From contig JASGLT010000006.1 in assembly GCA_030156945.1 (NCBI GenBank), positions 38,723-102,722 of the forward strand: DNA of 64,000 nt, in the 5' to 3' direction. Below, piece by piece: positions 30,238-40,243 of the stretch; positions within the stretch are counted from its first letter, which is position 1; each line of letters begins with the position of its first letter. Source of the stretch: Thermococcaceae archaeon (lineage in GTDB: Archaea > Methanobacteriota_B > Thermococci > Thermococcales > Thermococcaceae). The notes beneath the pieces were generated by a model, which saw only the letters and a list, made by a program, of their open reading frames with translations, made no database searches and was not told the origin of the DNA. Made by a program: the position numbers and the translations under genes.

Positions 30238-30453
30238 CTAACCCTCAAGTGCCGTGAACTTTTGCAGGAATATCCTGATGTCGGTTTTGAAAGGCTCCTC
30301 GCTCCTTTGAAGTTCTCCTTCGAGCATTTGAATAAAAGCTTCCTCGCTCTCAGCCTTCTTCCATAGTTTTCTCACTAGCTCCTCGAGACGGTCATAGTAT
30401 TCTACATACGGTCTGGCCTCAAAAAGGGCATCTTCAATCTTTTTGCTGCCCAT
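30238..30453 (-). CDS. Hypothetical small protein
   Basis: 71 aa MGSKKIEDALFEARPYVEYYDRLEELVRKLWKKAESEEAF; tightly packed between neighbours. Confidence 0.65.
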   Translation of the reverse strand: MGSKKIEDALFEARPYVEYYDRLEELVRKLWKKAESEEAFIQMLEGELQRSEEPFKTDIRIFLQKFTALEG

Positions 30454-30459
30454 CGCAGT

Positions 30460-31164
30460 TCACCTCCTGAAAAAGTAGTACCAGAACCTTTCTCTGTCCT
30501 CCTCTTCACCGAGGGTTAGGAAATAGCGGAGTATGGCCACGTTGAGCATTATGAGAAAGACGAGCATCACGTTGTATGCAGGTACCCGTGTGCTCAGGAA
30601 GGCGAAGTAGTCCCACATGAAGTGAAGGAGGATGGCGAGGGCGTAAAACTGTCCCACGGAGAAGGATTTTCCCTCCGAGAGCAGCCCGTATCCGACTCCA
30701 ACTATGGCGCTCCAGGTTGCGTGGGCGAAGGGGGTTAAGAACGCCCTTGCAATCGTTACTCCAACTCCCCATCCAAGCCCGTAGAGGAAGTTCTCGGTGG
30801 CTGCAAACCCCAGTCCGGCTGCAACGCCGTAGACAATACCGTCCATTACTCCGTCCATCTGGCGGGCTCGAAAGGGCAGGAGGATTGCAAGGGCCTTTGC
30901 AGGTTCCTCCACAATTCCTGCAACGAGGGCCACATAAAAAGCGGTGGCCGGGAGGAGGGGCTTTATTATTCCACCCAGTGTCAGAACGCCTTCAAGCACG
31001 TAGGCCACGGATACTGAGAGGGTAGCCCCAATCAGAAAGGTGGCAATGACGTATTTCTTTGGTTCGGGTTCGTAACGGTCTTTGTGGTAAAAATACCACA
31101 GGAGGGCCAGTGCCGGTGCGTAGGCGAAAAATATCAGGTAGTTGAGAGTGCTCATAACGCTCAC
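30460..31164 (-). CDS. PrsW-family intramembrane metalloprotease
   Basis: 234 aa; YHKDRYEPEPKKYV, VAGIVEEPAKALAIL (EExxK). Confidence 0.88.
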   Translation of the reverse strand: MSVMSTLNYLIFFAYAPALALLWYFYHKDRYEPEPKKYVIATFLIGATLSVSVAYVLEGVLTLGGIIKPLLPATAFYVALVAGIVEEPAKALAILLPFRARQMDGVMDGIVYGVAAGLGFAATENFLYGLGWGVGVTIARAFLTPFAHATWSAIVGVGYGLLSEGKSFSVGQFYALAILLHFMWDYFAFLSTRVPAYNVMLVFLIMLNVAILRYFLTLGEEEDRERFWYYFFRR

Positions 31165-31201
31165 CTGTATCGGGAGGGGATTTTTGCTTTAAATCTTTTT
31201 T

Positions 31202-31879
31202 CTAAATAATCTTTAAAATCTCCGACAATTTTGAGAGCCTTCCAAAGTCTAGAAGTTCTTCTTCGAGCGGAACGAGCACCCTGAAGTCTTCCTTGATGGC
31301 GTGCATGAAGGGGGAAACTACCTCCCTGAAAACGTCGTTGCCGTAGGCCCAGGGACTGAAGGCTGGCACGACTATTAACCTCTCCCCAATAAGAAAAGCC
31401 GGAGTCTTTATCGTGGCCCCGACCTCATCCCTTATCCTGATCGCCGGGTGCTCGTGCCCGATTATGAATTTCTCGCCTTCCACGAGTTTGTGCCCGTGGA
31501 CAAGCTTCCATTCCCCCACTTCGAGCTCATCAAGAACATCCACGCCAAACTTTTTTACCCATCCAACGCCAACGTCGTGATTCCCTTTTATGAGAACGAT
31601 TTCATTAACAAGAGGGTTTATGTTTTCGAAAAACGCCCTGAGCTCCTCCCTCTCCCGCCATTCCGGGATAAAAGAGTGCTTGAGATCCCCGTTTATAATC
31701 AGCCTTTTTGGTTTTTCCTTCTCAATGAGGTTCTTCAGGCTTTCAACAACTTCTTGAAATACTCTCGGAAGGTAGAACCCCTCCCTGGCCATGCTTATCT
31801 CGTAACCCAGGTGGAGGTCGGCTATTATCAGGTTTTTTCCCAATTTGAGGGCCTTTTCTGGGAGGGGAATGGGCTTCAT
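31202..31879 (-). CDS. Metallophosphoesterase
   Basis: 225 aa; LIIADLHLGYE, LIINGDLKH, LIKGNHDVG, HGHK. Confidence 0.92.
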   Translation of the reverse strand: MKPIPLPEKALKLGKNLIIADLHLGYEISMAREGFYLPRVFQEVVESLKNLIEKEKPKRLIINGDLKHSFIPEWREREELRAFFENINPLVNEIVLIKGNHDVGVGWVKKFGVDVLDELEVGEWKLVHGHKLVEGEKFIIGHEHPAIRIRDEVGATIKTPAFLIGERLIVVPAFSPWAYGNDVFREVVSPFMHAIKEDFRVLVPLEEELLDFGRLSKLSEILKII

Positions 31880-32009
31880 GTTAGGGGCTTGGAGTTTCCG
31901 CTTTTAAACTTTGTTAGGATGTCCTAACTATCATCCGGACAAAACGTGAAATCGTTGGAGAAAATGAATAGGGTTGCAGCTATTTGGCACCTGATCTTGG
32001 GGGCTCCCT

Positions 32010-32681
32010 TTACCTCTCGAACTTAACCCTCTTTATAACATCGAAAATGCTCCACAGGTCTCTAATTACATGCAGATGTGGAATTAGGGCCAGAAGCTCT
32101 CTGTTTTTTTCCACGAACTTTGCGGTGGGAGGGAAGTAGTACCACACGTACTCGGTGTTCTCGTCCCCGTGCCCTATGAAGCGCCAGGGTTTGTCGTCCA
32201 CCCATACGAAAACTTCGTTTCCATACTTCCTTCGGACAAGCTGAAAGGCTTCGTCAATAGTCATCTCTCTTCCGAAAACGATAATATCGTCGAAAAGCTC
32301 ATACAACCCGCTGATCTTGAGCCTTCTGACTTTCATCCCGTCTATGAAGTCTTCTGCCGAAAACGAGATGACCAAGTGTCCTTCCTCTTTTAACTTTTTC
32401 AGCAGCTCTGGGGCGTCGTCCAAGGGTTTTGTGAGCCGAGCCCTTTCTTCAAACCACGTCTCCATGAACTTAGTCCTGAGGAAAAAGGGTGGTCTTGACT
32501 TTTTCTTGTGCTTCCCAAAAGTCGGTCTCTCGAAGTACATCTCCAATTTTGCAAGGAGTTTTGCCCATGCACTTTTGAACAGAAGCCACCGGAAGTGCTT
32601 CTCGAGGGCCCTCCTGAAGGCTTCCTCAATGACCGAATAGCTGTCCACGAGTGTTCCGTCGAAGTCGAAAGCCACTATCAT
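32010..32681 (-). CDS. HAD-family hydrolase
   Basis: MIVAFDFDGTLVDSYSVIEEAF; internal start. Confidence 0.88.
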   Translation of the reverse strand: MIVAFDFDGTLVDSYSVIEEAFRRALEKHFRWLLFKSAWAKLLAKLEMYFERPTFGKHKKKSRPPFFLRTKFMETWFEERARLTKPLDDAPELLKKLKEEGHLVISFSAEDFIDGMKVRRLKISGLYELFDDIIVFGREMTIDEAFQLVRRKYGNEVFVWVDDKPWRFIGHGDENTEYVWYYFPPTAKFVEKNRELLALIPHLHVIRDLWSIFDVIKRVKFER

Positions 32682-32731
32682 GCCCTCTACCTCCGTTTGT
32701 TTGGCAAAAGGTGGCCGCTTCTGGGAAGGGC

Positions 32732-33379
32732 TCAGTCCTCCAGCCACAGCTCGAGCCTCTGCTTGCCCTTCCCAAGGCTGGAGCGCTTGAGCTTCTTGAG
32801 ATGACCTATCTCCTTTATGTCTCTAACGTGCGTTCCTCCGCAAGGAATGATCTCAAAGTCCCTTATCCGGGTCAGCCTGGTTTCCCCTTCCCACCATATC
32901 TTCATCTCGCCGCCCTCGTCGACGTAGCGGTTGAAGAGCTCGATTATCTTCTCCTTGTACTGGTTGACGTTCTCGGGGTACTCTAGGTCATACCTGCCCT
33001 TCTCATAGCTCATCCCGCTCCCGTAGGGCTTCCACTTGCCCTGTCCAAGGACTTCGTTGAGCACGTGGTCGAGCAGGTGCATCGCGCTGTGTATCCTCAT
33101 CAGCTTGTAGCGGTAGTCCCAGTCTATCTTCAGCTCAACCTCGTCTCCAACCTTGAACTTCTCCGGCTCTGCAACGACGTGCCAGACGTTGCCTTCCTCG
33201 TCCTTGTAAACATCAAGAACTTCAACGCCGTTTATCACCCCCCTGTCGTGGGGCTGGCCGCCTCCATTCGGGTAGAATATCGTCTGGTCGAGAAGGAGTG
33301 CGTTGTCTCTTATTTCCAGAACCTTCGCCTTGGCTTCCTTCAAATAGGCGTCTTCGTAATAGAGTTTCCTCGTGGCCAT
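32732..33379 (-). CDS. alaX: Alanyl-tRNA editing protein AlaX
   Basis: FYPNGGGQPHDRG, RIHSAMHLLDHVL, IPCGGTHVRDI. Confidence 0.94.
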   Translation of the reverse strand: MATRKLYYEDAYLKEAKAKVLEIRDNALLLDQTIFYPNGGGQPHDRGVINGVEVLDVYKDEEGNVWHVVAEPEKFKVGDEVELKIDWDYRYKLMRIHSAMHLLDHVLNEVLGQGKWKPYGSGMSYEKGRYDLEYPENVNQYKEKIIELFNRYVDEGGEMKIWWEGETRLTRIRDFEIIPCGGTHVRDIKEIGHLKKLKRSSLGKGKQRLELWLED

Positions 33380-33455
33380 TCTCATCACCAGCGGAAAATA
33401 AGCTGTCGCCATTTAAATGGGTATCGAAAGAGAAAAGAAAATCCGGAAACGGAAC

Positions 33456-34853
33456 TCACTTCCTCCTCCTGAGGAGGAGCGGTACTATTGCCAGGCCCAG
33501 AAGGAGGGCGGGCCCACAGGTGCCCGTTTTCTCTTCCCCCACGGTGTATTTGACTTCAGCTTTTGGAGGGAGCTTCTCCATCATGGCGAAGTAGTCCTTG
33601 GCCAGCATTCCGTACCTTATGTATGCGCTGCTCTCGATGGTCACCTCATTTTCGCTAACTTTCGTGACCTTCATTGTTATCCGGCTCCCGTTGGCTTCCA
33701 CGTCAATGTCCTCTGGAAGCTGGGTGAATTCTGAGTGCTGGGGCAGTGTAATCCTGATGACAACTGTCTGGTTTATTCCTCCGTTTAGTCTTCCCTGGAG
33801 GGAAATGTTGCTGAGTCCCAAGGAGGGGTCGTGAGTGTATGTATTGTTTAGGGCCTGAGTGTAGTTTGTGAGAACCCAGTGGAGGCGTATTTTCAGGGGT
33901 CCCGGCGAGTTAAGATTTTCAAAGGTTATGTTCCAGTCTCTGACCTCTATCCCCTGCTCCTGGAAGGTTTGAAGGTAGCTCTGGTGCATTGATTCGATAA
34001 TGGTGTCTTCACCCTGGTAGGCAACCATGAGTTTGAGGTAGTTAACGTAGTCTTCCGGGGTTATGTACTCGTTTAGCGTGTCAATCACGGTCTCGTCTTT
34101 GCCGACGGTAATGTTGGTCTCTGTTCTTGAACCCCAAATTGAGTAGTTTCCTTCGGGCCCGGGTTTGCCTTTGTATTGGATAACGAAAGGTTGGAACTCT
34201 CCGTAAAGTTTCTGGAGGTCCTCTTTTGTAATTCCCTCGTCGAAGTGCATGTGAACATTAACGTGTATTTCATTTCCGCTAACATCGACTTTCAAGGATA
34301 TGGAGCTCTTTCCCGATTCCATGGAGTAGCTTGAAGGCACGTTCAGGATTTCAGCACCTTCCGGAAGGATTATGGAGTAATAGTCCTCAAAATCGAAAGT
34401 CTGGTTCAGGGACGTGACGTCTACCTGTGAAAGCTGGGACACACGCAAAACATCCAGCGTGATCTCCCAGACTCCGTCATAGGAGTAGTATTTTGCAAAG
34501 TTCAAGACTTTCCCGGTTATCTCCGTGATAAGGGGGCCATCGGAGTCGTAACCTTTAACGGTGCCCGAGGCGTTTACCAGGTTCATTCCAAGCTGCGAGA
34601 AGGTCTTTATCCTCTGGTTGACCATCATATTCGTCGCGTTATCAATTCCTATCTCTGAGAGACTTTCTTTCGTGCTGTTCAGAAGATCAGGGGGTCCGTA
34701 AAGGGCCGTGGTGAACTTTAGATCTGCCGAACCGTCCCAGTGGACGATGTATTCCTGCTCTACCTTTTCGGAGTATGTTCCAGCACCGAAATTTGGCACT
34801 GCCAGAGTTCCGAGCATCAGAACAGCCAATAACAAAACAACAGCTTTCTTCAT
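33456..34853 (-). CDS. Secreted protein with CGP-CTERM sorting signal
   Basis: N-terminal signal peptide; C-terminus KTGTCGPALLLGLAIVPLLLRRRK. Confidence 0.85.
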   Translation of the reverse strand: MKKAVVLLLAVLMLGTLAVPNFGAGTYSEKVEQEYIVHWDGSADLKFTTALYGPPDLLNSTKESLSEIGIDNATNMMVNQRIKTFSQLGMNLVNASGTVKGYDSDGPLITEITGKVLNFAKYYSYDGVWEITLDVLRVSQLSQVDVTSLNQTFDFEDYYSIILPEGAEILNVPSSYSMESGKSSISLKVDVSGNEIHVNVHMHFDEGITKEDLQKLYGEFQPFVIQYKGKPGPEGNYSIWGSRTETNITVGKDETVIDTLNEYITPEDYVNYLKLMVAYQGEDTIIESMHQSYLQTFQEQGIEVRDWNITFENLNSPGPLKIRLHWVLTNYTQALNNTYTHDPSLGLSNISLQGRLNGGINQTVVIRITLPQHSEFTQLPEDIDVEANGSRITMKVTKVSENEVTIESSAYIRYGMLAKDYFAMMEKLPPKAEVKYTVGEEKTGTCGPALLLGLAIVPLLLRRRK

Positions 34854-35058
34854 TAGAATTTCCTCCATCCATTCACTGATAGTGAGGAGTCAGTTAGGTA
34901 TTTAACCTTTTTCATCGGTTGAAGCTCTTGCCGGTTACCAGCGTGAGATTAAGATTCTAACGTGTATGCACTTGATTAGCCCACACAAATACAAGCGGTG
35001 AATGTTTAGGGCATCAAAAGTAAAGAGCAAAGAATAAGGGTAATGCAAATAAGGGTCA

Positions 35059-36351
35059 TCAATAGATCCACTTGCTCTCGTCCAGCTCGTTCTCGGTTTT
35101 GGCAACTATAACTGTTCCTGCTAAATCTCCTGTGACGTTGACCATCGTCCTGCCCATGTCGAGGATCGCGTCAATGCCGAGTATCATGGCGTAGGCAAGC
35201 GCCACCGGGCTTCCTGCAGTAAGGTCGAGGCCGACGCTCTGGAGAACCATCGCTAGCATTATGGCTCCGGCACCAGGGACTCCTGCTGTTCCTATAGAGG
35301 CTAGGACTGCGGTGAGGACTACGACGAGCTGTTGGCCAAGTGTGAGCGGATGGCCGATGGCGTTGGCGACGAAGAGAACCGTGACACCCTGGTAGAGCGC
35401 AGTTCCGTCCATATTTATGGTCGCACCGAGGGGCAGGGTGAAGGAGAATATTCCCTTGTCAACTCCCATCTCCTCCTCGGCAACGCGCATCGTAACCGGA
35501 AGGGTTCCGCTGGAGCTCCTCGTTACAAAGGCCGTCAGCATGGCGTCCTTAGCCTTTTTGATGAACTTGAGGGGGTCGATGCCGAAGACCTTCAGCAAGA
35601 TGAAGTAAGTGATGACTATCTGAAGGAAGAGACCGAGGTAAACTGCCGCAACTACCTTGGTAAGTGGCCCAACGACCTTGACACCCTGCTCGGCCATGAC
35701 ATAGGCTATGAGAGCGAAGACGCCTATCGGTGCGTACTGCATAACCCCTGCAACTATGAGGTACATCGCCTCCGCCAGCCCGTCAAAAACCCTCAATAGA
35801 GTTTCAGCTGACTTCCTGACCCTCTCCTCGTTTCTGGTCATGAGGTATGTTATGGCTATTCCGAGGAGTATGGCGAAGAATATCACTGGGAGGACATCAC
35901 CGTTGGAAAGCGAAGCGAACGGGTTCGTTGGGACTATGTTTAGGAGCGTCTGGACGAGGGATGGGGGCTGAGCTTCTATGGCCTTCCCGGTACCGCTCCC
36001 GAGGTTTACGTTTGCACCGACGTTGAAGAGCCTACCAACGATGAGACCGAAGAGAACAGCCATAGCAGAGGTAGCGAGGTAATAGACGACTATCTTGACA
36101 CCGACGCGGCCGAGGCGGGCCGGGCTGATGCTCGCCGCACCGACGACTAGCGAAGCAAGAACTATCGGCATCACGAGCATCTTCAGCAGTCTAACGAAGA
36201 GGTCGCCGAATGGCTTGATGTAGGTCTTGACGGCTTCCGCATAGCCGAAATGCCCCGCTATCAGGCCAAAGACGGCACCGAGAACCAATCCAATCAAGAT
36301 CTTCCACAGAACAGGATAGTCAAGATACCGCCTCAAGAGGCTTTTTCCCAT
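35059..36351 (-). CDS. gltP: Sodium:aspartate symporter (DAACS, GltTk-like)
   Basis: 430 aa, [18 protein letters not shown] and [10 protein letters not shown]; closely resembles remembered T. kodakarensis GltTk. Confidence 0.95.
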   Translation of the reverse strand: MGKSLLRRYLDYPVLWKILIGLVLGAVFGLIAGHFGYAEAVKTYIKPFGDLFVRLLKMLVMPIVLASLVVGAASISPARLGRVGVKIVVYYLATSAMAVLFGLIVGRLFNVGANVNLGSGTGKAIEAQPPSLVQTLLNIVPTNPFASLSNGDVLPVIFFAILLGIAITYLMTRNEERVRKSAETLLRVFDGLAEAMYLIVAGVMQYAPIGVFALIAYVMAEQGVKVVGPLTKVVAAVYLGLFLQIVITYFILLKVFGIDPLKFIKKAKDAMLTAFVTRSSSGTLPVTMRVAEEEMGVDKGIFSFTLPLGATINMDGTALYQGVTVLFVANAIGHPLTLGQQLVVVLTAVLASIGTAGVPGAGAIMLAMVLQSVGLDLTAGSPVALAYAMILGIDAILDMGRTMVNVTGDLAGTVIVAKTENELDESKWIY

Positions 36352-36453
36352 CTTTTCACCCCCTTATTGGCTGGCTTATTGGTCGCCAGCAAGGGAATTA
36401 GGGCATGAAAGCTTATTAGGGTTATCTGAGAAAAATTGGCAAAAAGTCAAAAC

Positions 36454-37152
36454 TCAGAGGTTAATCCTAACTGACACATCACCGTACACTACTTTAACTG
36501 TCTGTCCATCAACGTCCAGAAGAAGGGAGCCATCATCTGAGATGTCGATCGCTCTGCCCACGAGCTCACCATCCTCACGAAGGACCCTTACGGTTCTCCC
36601 GAGCAGAAGGGTTTTTCTTTTCACGCCTTCCACTACTATAAGGGGATCTTCCAGAAAAACCCCGTACCAGCGATCAAGATCGGAAAGGACTCTTTGAGTC
36701 AGGCTTTCAAGGTCAACGGGCTCCCCAAGAAGCTCTCTCATGGAAACGGCATAGCCCTTAAGCTCTTCCGGGATATCGTTGTTGACATTGAGGCCTATTC
36801 CCATTATTGCAAACCCAATTTTGGCCTCTGTGAGGGTTCCCGAGATCTTCCTCTCCCCTACCCAGACGTCGTTCGGCCACTTCACCCACGCGTCTATGCC
36901 GAACTCCTCCAGGGTGTCAGCTACCGCCAGCGCGCCAACGAAGACGAGCCTGGGATCGATCTCCGGCGGCTTCAGGACAACGCTCATCCATAGACCACCC
37001 TCTGGGGATGCCCACGTTCTTCCCCTCCTTCCCTTTCCGGAGCTCTGCCTCCGGGCTATTACAACGGTTCCTTCCTCAACGTTCGGTATAAGCCTCTTTG
37101 CGTATTCGTTTGTGGAATCGACTTCATCGAGGGTGATTATTCTCCACTTCAT
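36454..37152 (-). CDS. birA: Biotin--[acetyl-CoA-carboxylase] ligase
   Basis: 232 aa; [53 protein letters not shown]. Confidence 0.94.
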   Translation of the reverse strand: MKWRIITLDEVDSTNEYAKRLIPNVEEGTVVIARRQSSGKGRRGRTWASPEGGLWMSVVLKPPEIDPRLVFVGALAVADTLEEFGIDAWVKWPNDVWVGERKISGTLTEAKIGFAIMGIGLNVNNDIPEELKGYAVSMRELLGEPVDLESLTQRVLSDLDRWYGVFLEDPLIVVEGVKRKTLLLGRTVRVLREDGELVGRAIDISDDGSLLLDVDGQTVKVVYGDVSVRINL

Positions 37153-37225
37153 ATCAGATCACTGGGATTGGATCGGGTGGAGGGTCTTATAAACCCCTCC
37201 AAAAACCTTAAATTCTCAAAGGGTA

Positions 37226-37242
37226 TATCACTCATGGTGATT
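37226..37242. promoter_or_regulatory. Thermococcales glycolytic motif (TGM) at the aldolase gene
   Basis: TATCAC-tcatg-GTGATT; consensus TATCAC-N5-GTGATA (one mismatch); downstream of TATA-like ttataaac (~37190). Confidence 0.7.
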
Positions 37243-37245
37243 ACT

Positions 37246-38091
37246 ATGGATGCCTACCAGAGTGTCGGAATCAGAAGGAGGCTGAGGAGGTTCTTCCGGA
37301 AGGACGGGAGGGCCTTGATATTTGCCATGGATCACGGTTTCGAACACGGTCCAGTCGATTTTGAGCCCGTGTGGGAGCACGTCAACCCGAGGGTGATCAT
37401 TAGGAAGGTGGTTGAAGCAGGCATCGACGGTGTCATGATGCTTCCCGGAATCGTCAGGATGGCCGGCGATGAACTGAAGCCAGATACGGGGCTCATGGTG
37501 AAGCTAACAAGCAAGACAGAGCTCAGGCCCAAGGAGGACCAGCTTCTTCAGAGCCAGCTCGGTTACGTTGAAGACGCGATAAAGCTCGGCGCCGATGCGA
37601 TAGCGGCAACTGTTTACTGGGGCTCACCGCAGGAAGACGTCATGATGCGCCAGTTCGCGGAGATAGCGAGCTATGCCCATGACCTCGGCTTTCCGGTTGT
37701 CCAGTTCGCCTATCCGAGGGGCCCGTACATAAACGAGAAGTACGGCAAGAAGGAGGACTACCGCGTCGTCATGTACGGCGCGAGGGCAGCTGCGGAAACC
37801 GGAGCAGACATGATTAAGACCTACTGGACGGGATCAAAGGAGACATTCGCCAAGGTAGTTGATGCAGCCTCGGGCGTTCCCGTCCTCCTGAGTGGGGGAG
37901 CAAAGACCGAGAACCCCGTGGACTTCCTCAAGCTTGTCTGGGATGTCATCGAGGCTGGAGGAGCTGGGGCAGTTGTCGGAAGGAACATCTTCCAGCGCGA
38001 GAATCCCGAGCCAATGATAAGGGCCCTCCTCAAGGTTATCCACGAAAATGAAGATCCGGAGGAGGCTGCGAAGGCCGAGGGACTCATTTGA
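37246..38091 (+). CDS. fba: Archaeal class I fructose-1,6-bisphosphate aldolase
   Basis: 281 aa; [40 protein letters not shown]. Confidence 0.93.
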   Translation: MDAYQSVGIRRRLRRFFRKDGRALIFAMDHGFEHGPVDFEPVWEHVNPRVIIRKVVEAGIDGVMMLPGIVRMAGDELKPDTGLMVKLTSKTELRPKEDQLLQSQLGYVEDAIKLGADAIAATVYWGSPQEDVMMRQFAEIASYAHDLGFPVVQFAYPRGPYINEKYGKKEDYRVVMYGARAAAETGADMIKTYWTGSKETFAKVVDAASGVPVLLSGGAKTENPVDFLKLVWDVIEAGGAGAVVGRNIFQRENPEPMIRALLKVIHENEDPEEAAKAEGLI

Positions 38092-38280
38092 TCCTGCCTT
38101 CGCTTCTTTTAAATTTCAGATAGACGTGCCCTTCTCATGAGCGCTCTAATGTTCTCTCATACCCACCAATTTTCAAGGGGGCATTGGCGTACTCTTTTGT
38201 TCGTTTAATGACTAAAACTGTATCGTCAAAAGCCGACAACATTAAAAACTGCTGCGAGAAATAAAGACTGGGTGAGGAGA

Positions 38281-40071
38281 ATGGGAAGGGTTGAGATAAT
38301 AGACACGACGTTTAGGGACGCTCACCAGTCACTAATAGCGACGCGCCTTCGAACAAAGGACATGCTCCCCATAGCTGAGAAGATGGACAGAATCGGCTTC
38401 TACTCGATGGAGGTCTGGGGAGGGGCGACCTTTGACGTATGCATCCGCTACCTGAGGGAAGATCCCTGGGAGAGGCTCCGCCTTTTGAGGGAGCATATAA
38501 GGAATACAAAGCTTCAGATGCTCCTCCGCGGCCAGAACCTCGTCGGCTACCGCCACTACCCGGACGATGTCGTCGAAAAGTTCGTCGAGCTCGCTCACAA
38601 GAACGGAATAGACGTATTCCGCGTCTTCGATGCCCTCAACGACATCAGAAACATGGAGGTGGCGATAAGGAAGGCGAAGGAAGTCGGTGCGGAGGTTCAG
38701 GGGGCGATAGCATACACGACGGGGAAGGTGTTCACGCTCGAATACTACATGAAGAAGGTTGAGGAACTTTTAGCCCTCGACGTGGATGTCATAACAATAA
38801 AGGACATGGCAGCCCTTTTAACCCCCTGGAAGGCCTACGAACTTGTCAGCGAGATAAAGGAGAGATATGGTGTCCCTGTCAACGTGCACACTCACTCAAC
38901 GACAGGAATGGCCGTCGCCACCTACCTCAAGGCTGTGGAAGCGGGGGCCGACTTAATAGACACCGCAATAAGCCCCCTCGCCTTCGGCACTGCGCAACCC
39001 GGGATTCAGACGATATGGCACGCCCTTCCAGAGGCCGTTGGGTGGCATATCGACAGGGAGCTGATCCACGAGGTCTCACGCTACCTCAAGAAGCTCCTGG
39101 AGGAGAAATACTGGGGACTGCTCCACAAGGAGGCGCTGATGGTCAACCCCTACGTCCTCAAGTACCAGGTTCCGGGTGGAATGTTCTCCAACCTCATAAG
39201 CCAGCTTAAGGAGATGAACGCCCTCGACAAGCTCGACGAAGTCCTTGAGGAAATACCACGAGTGAGGGAAGACCTCGGCTGGCCGCCTCTCGTCACACCC
39301 ACCAGCCAGATAGTCGGCACTCAGGCCGTTTTGAACGTCCTCTTTGGAAGGTACGAAAGGGTAACCCAGCAGGTCAAGGACTACGTGAAGGGACTCTACG
39401 GAAGGCCGCCGGCGGAGATAAACCCAGAAATCAAGAAGAAAATCCTGGGCGACGAAGAGCCCATAACGGTCAGGCCGGCTGACCTCCTTGAGCCGATGCT
39501 TGAAAAGTGCAGGAAGGAGCTTGAAGAGAAAAGGTACAGCCCGACTGAGGAAGACGTTCTGACTTACTGCCTCTTCCCGCAGATTGCGCTAGAGTTCTTC
39601 GAGGCGAGGAAAGAGGGAAGGAAAGCCCCAGAAGTACCGCCTACTGCCCAGAAGTTCAAGCTCTACGTGGACGGTGTCGAGTTCGAGGTGGGAATTGAAG
39701 GAGTCGATTTAAGCGCGCTCAGATATCTTCCTCAGATAGCAAGTGCCGGAGCGGCTATCCCTACATCCCAAACGATTTCCGTCTCAAGTGCTCCAGCTCC
39801 GTCTCCGGTTCCTGCCCCAGCTCCAGCGGCACCATCACCGACTCCAGCCGCCGCTGGCGAGGGTGTCGTCACTGCCCCAATGCCGGGCAAAATCCTCAAG
39901 ATACTCGTGAAGGAAGGTGAACAGGTCAAGACCGGACAGGGACTGCTCATTCTTGAGGCCATGAAAATGGAGAACGAGATTCCAGCGCCGAAAGACGGTG
40001 TTGTAAAGAAAATACTCGTAAAAGAAGGCGACACCGTGAACACCGGCGACCCATTGATAGAGATAGAGTAG
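38281..40071 (+). CDS. Pyruvate carboxylase subunit B / oxaloacetate decarboxylase alpha-type with BCCP domain
   Basis: VEIIDTTFRDAHQSLIATRLRT; C-terminal ILEAMKMENEI biotinylation motif. Confidence 0.94.
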   Translation: MGRVEIIDTTFRDAHQSLIATRLRTKDMLPIAEKMDRIGFYSMEVWGGATFDVCIRYLREDPWERLRLLREHIRNTKLQMLLRGQNLVGYRHYPDDVVEKFVELAHKNGIDVFRVFDALNDIRNMEVAIRKAKEVGAEVQGAIAYTTGKVFTLEYYMKKVEELLALDVDVITIKDMAALLTPWKAYELVSEIKERYGVPVNVHTHSTTGMAVATYLKAVEAGADLIDTAISPLAFGTAQPGIQTIWHALPEAVGWHIDRELIHEVSRYLKKLLEEKYWGLLHKEALMVNPYVLKYQVPGGMFSNLISQLKEMNALDKLDEVLEEIPRVREDLGWPPLVTPTSQIVGTQAVLNVLFGRYERVTQQVKDYVKGLYGRPPAEINPEIKKKILGDEEPITVRPADLLEPMLEKCRKELEEKRYSPTEEDVLTYCLFPQIALEFFEARKEGRKAPEVPPTAQKFKLYVDGVEFEVGIEGVDLSALRYLPQIASAGAAIPTSQTISVSSAPAPSPVPAPAPAAPSPTPAAAGEGVVTAPMPGKILKILVKEGEQVKTGQGLLILEAMKMENEIPAPKDGVVKKILVKEGDTVNTGDPLIEIE

Positions 40072-40243
40072 CTCGCTGGTGGCTCCTTTTGTCTTTATCT
40101 TCTCCCATTGGTTCTAACAAATCACTTGAAAACGAGCATTATGCCCTTTAGTTAAAAATCGAAATATTTCCGGCTTATTGCCGAAAGGCTTTTAAGTACA
40201 GAAAGTATACATTAAAGCGCAAAATACTGAAGGAGGTGCAGAA

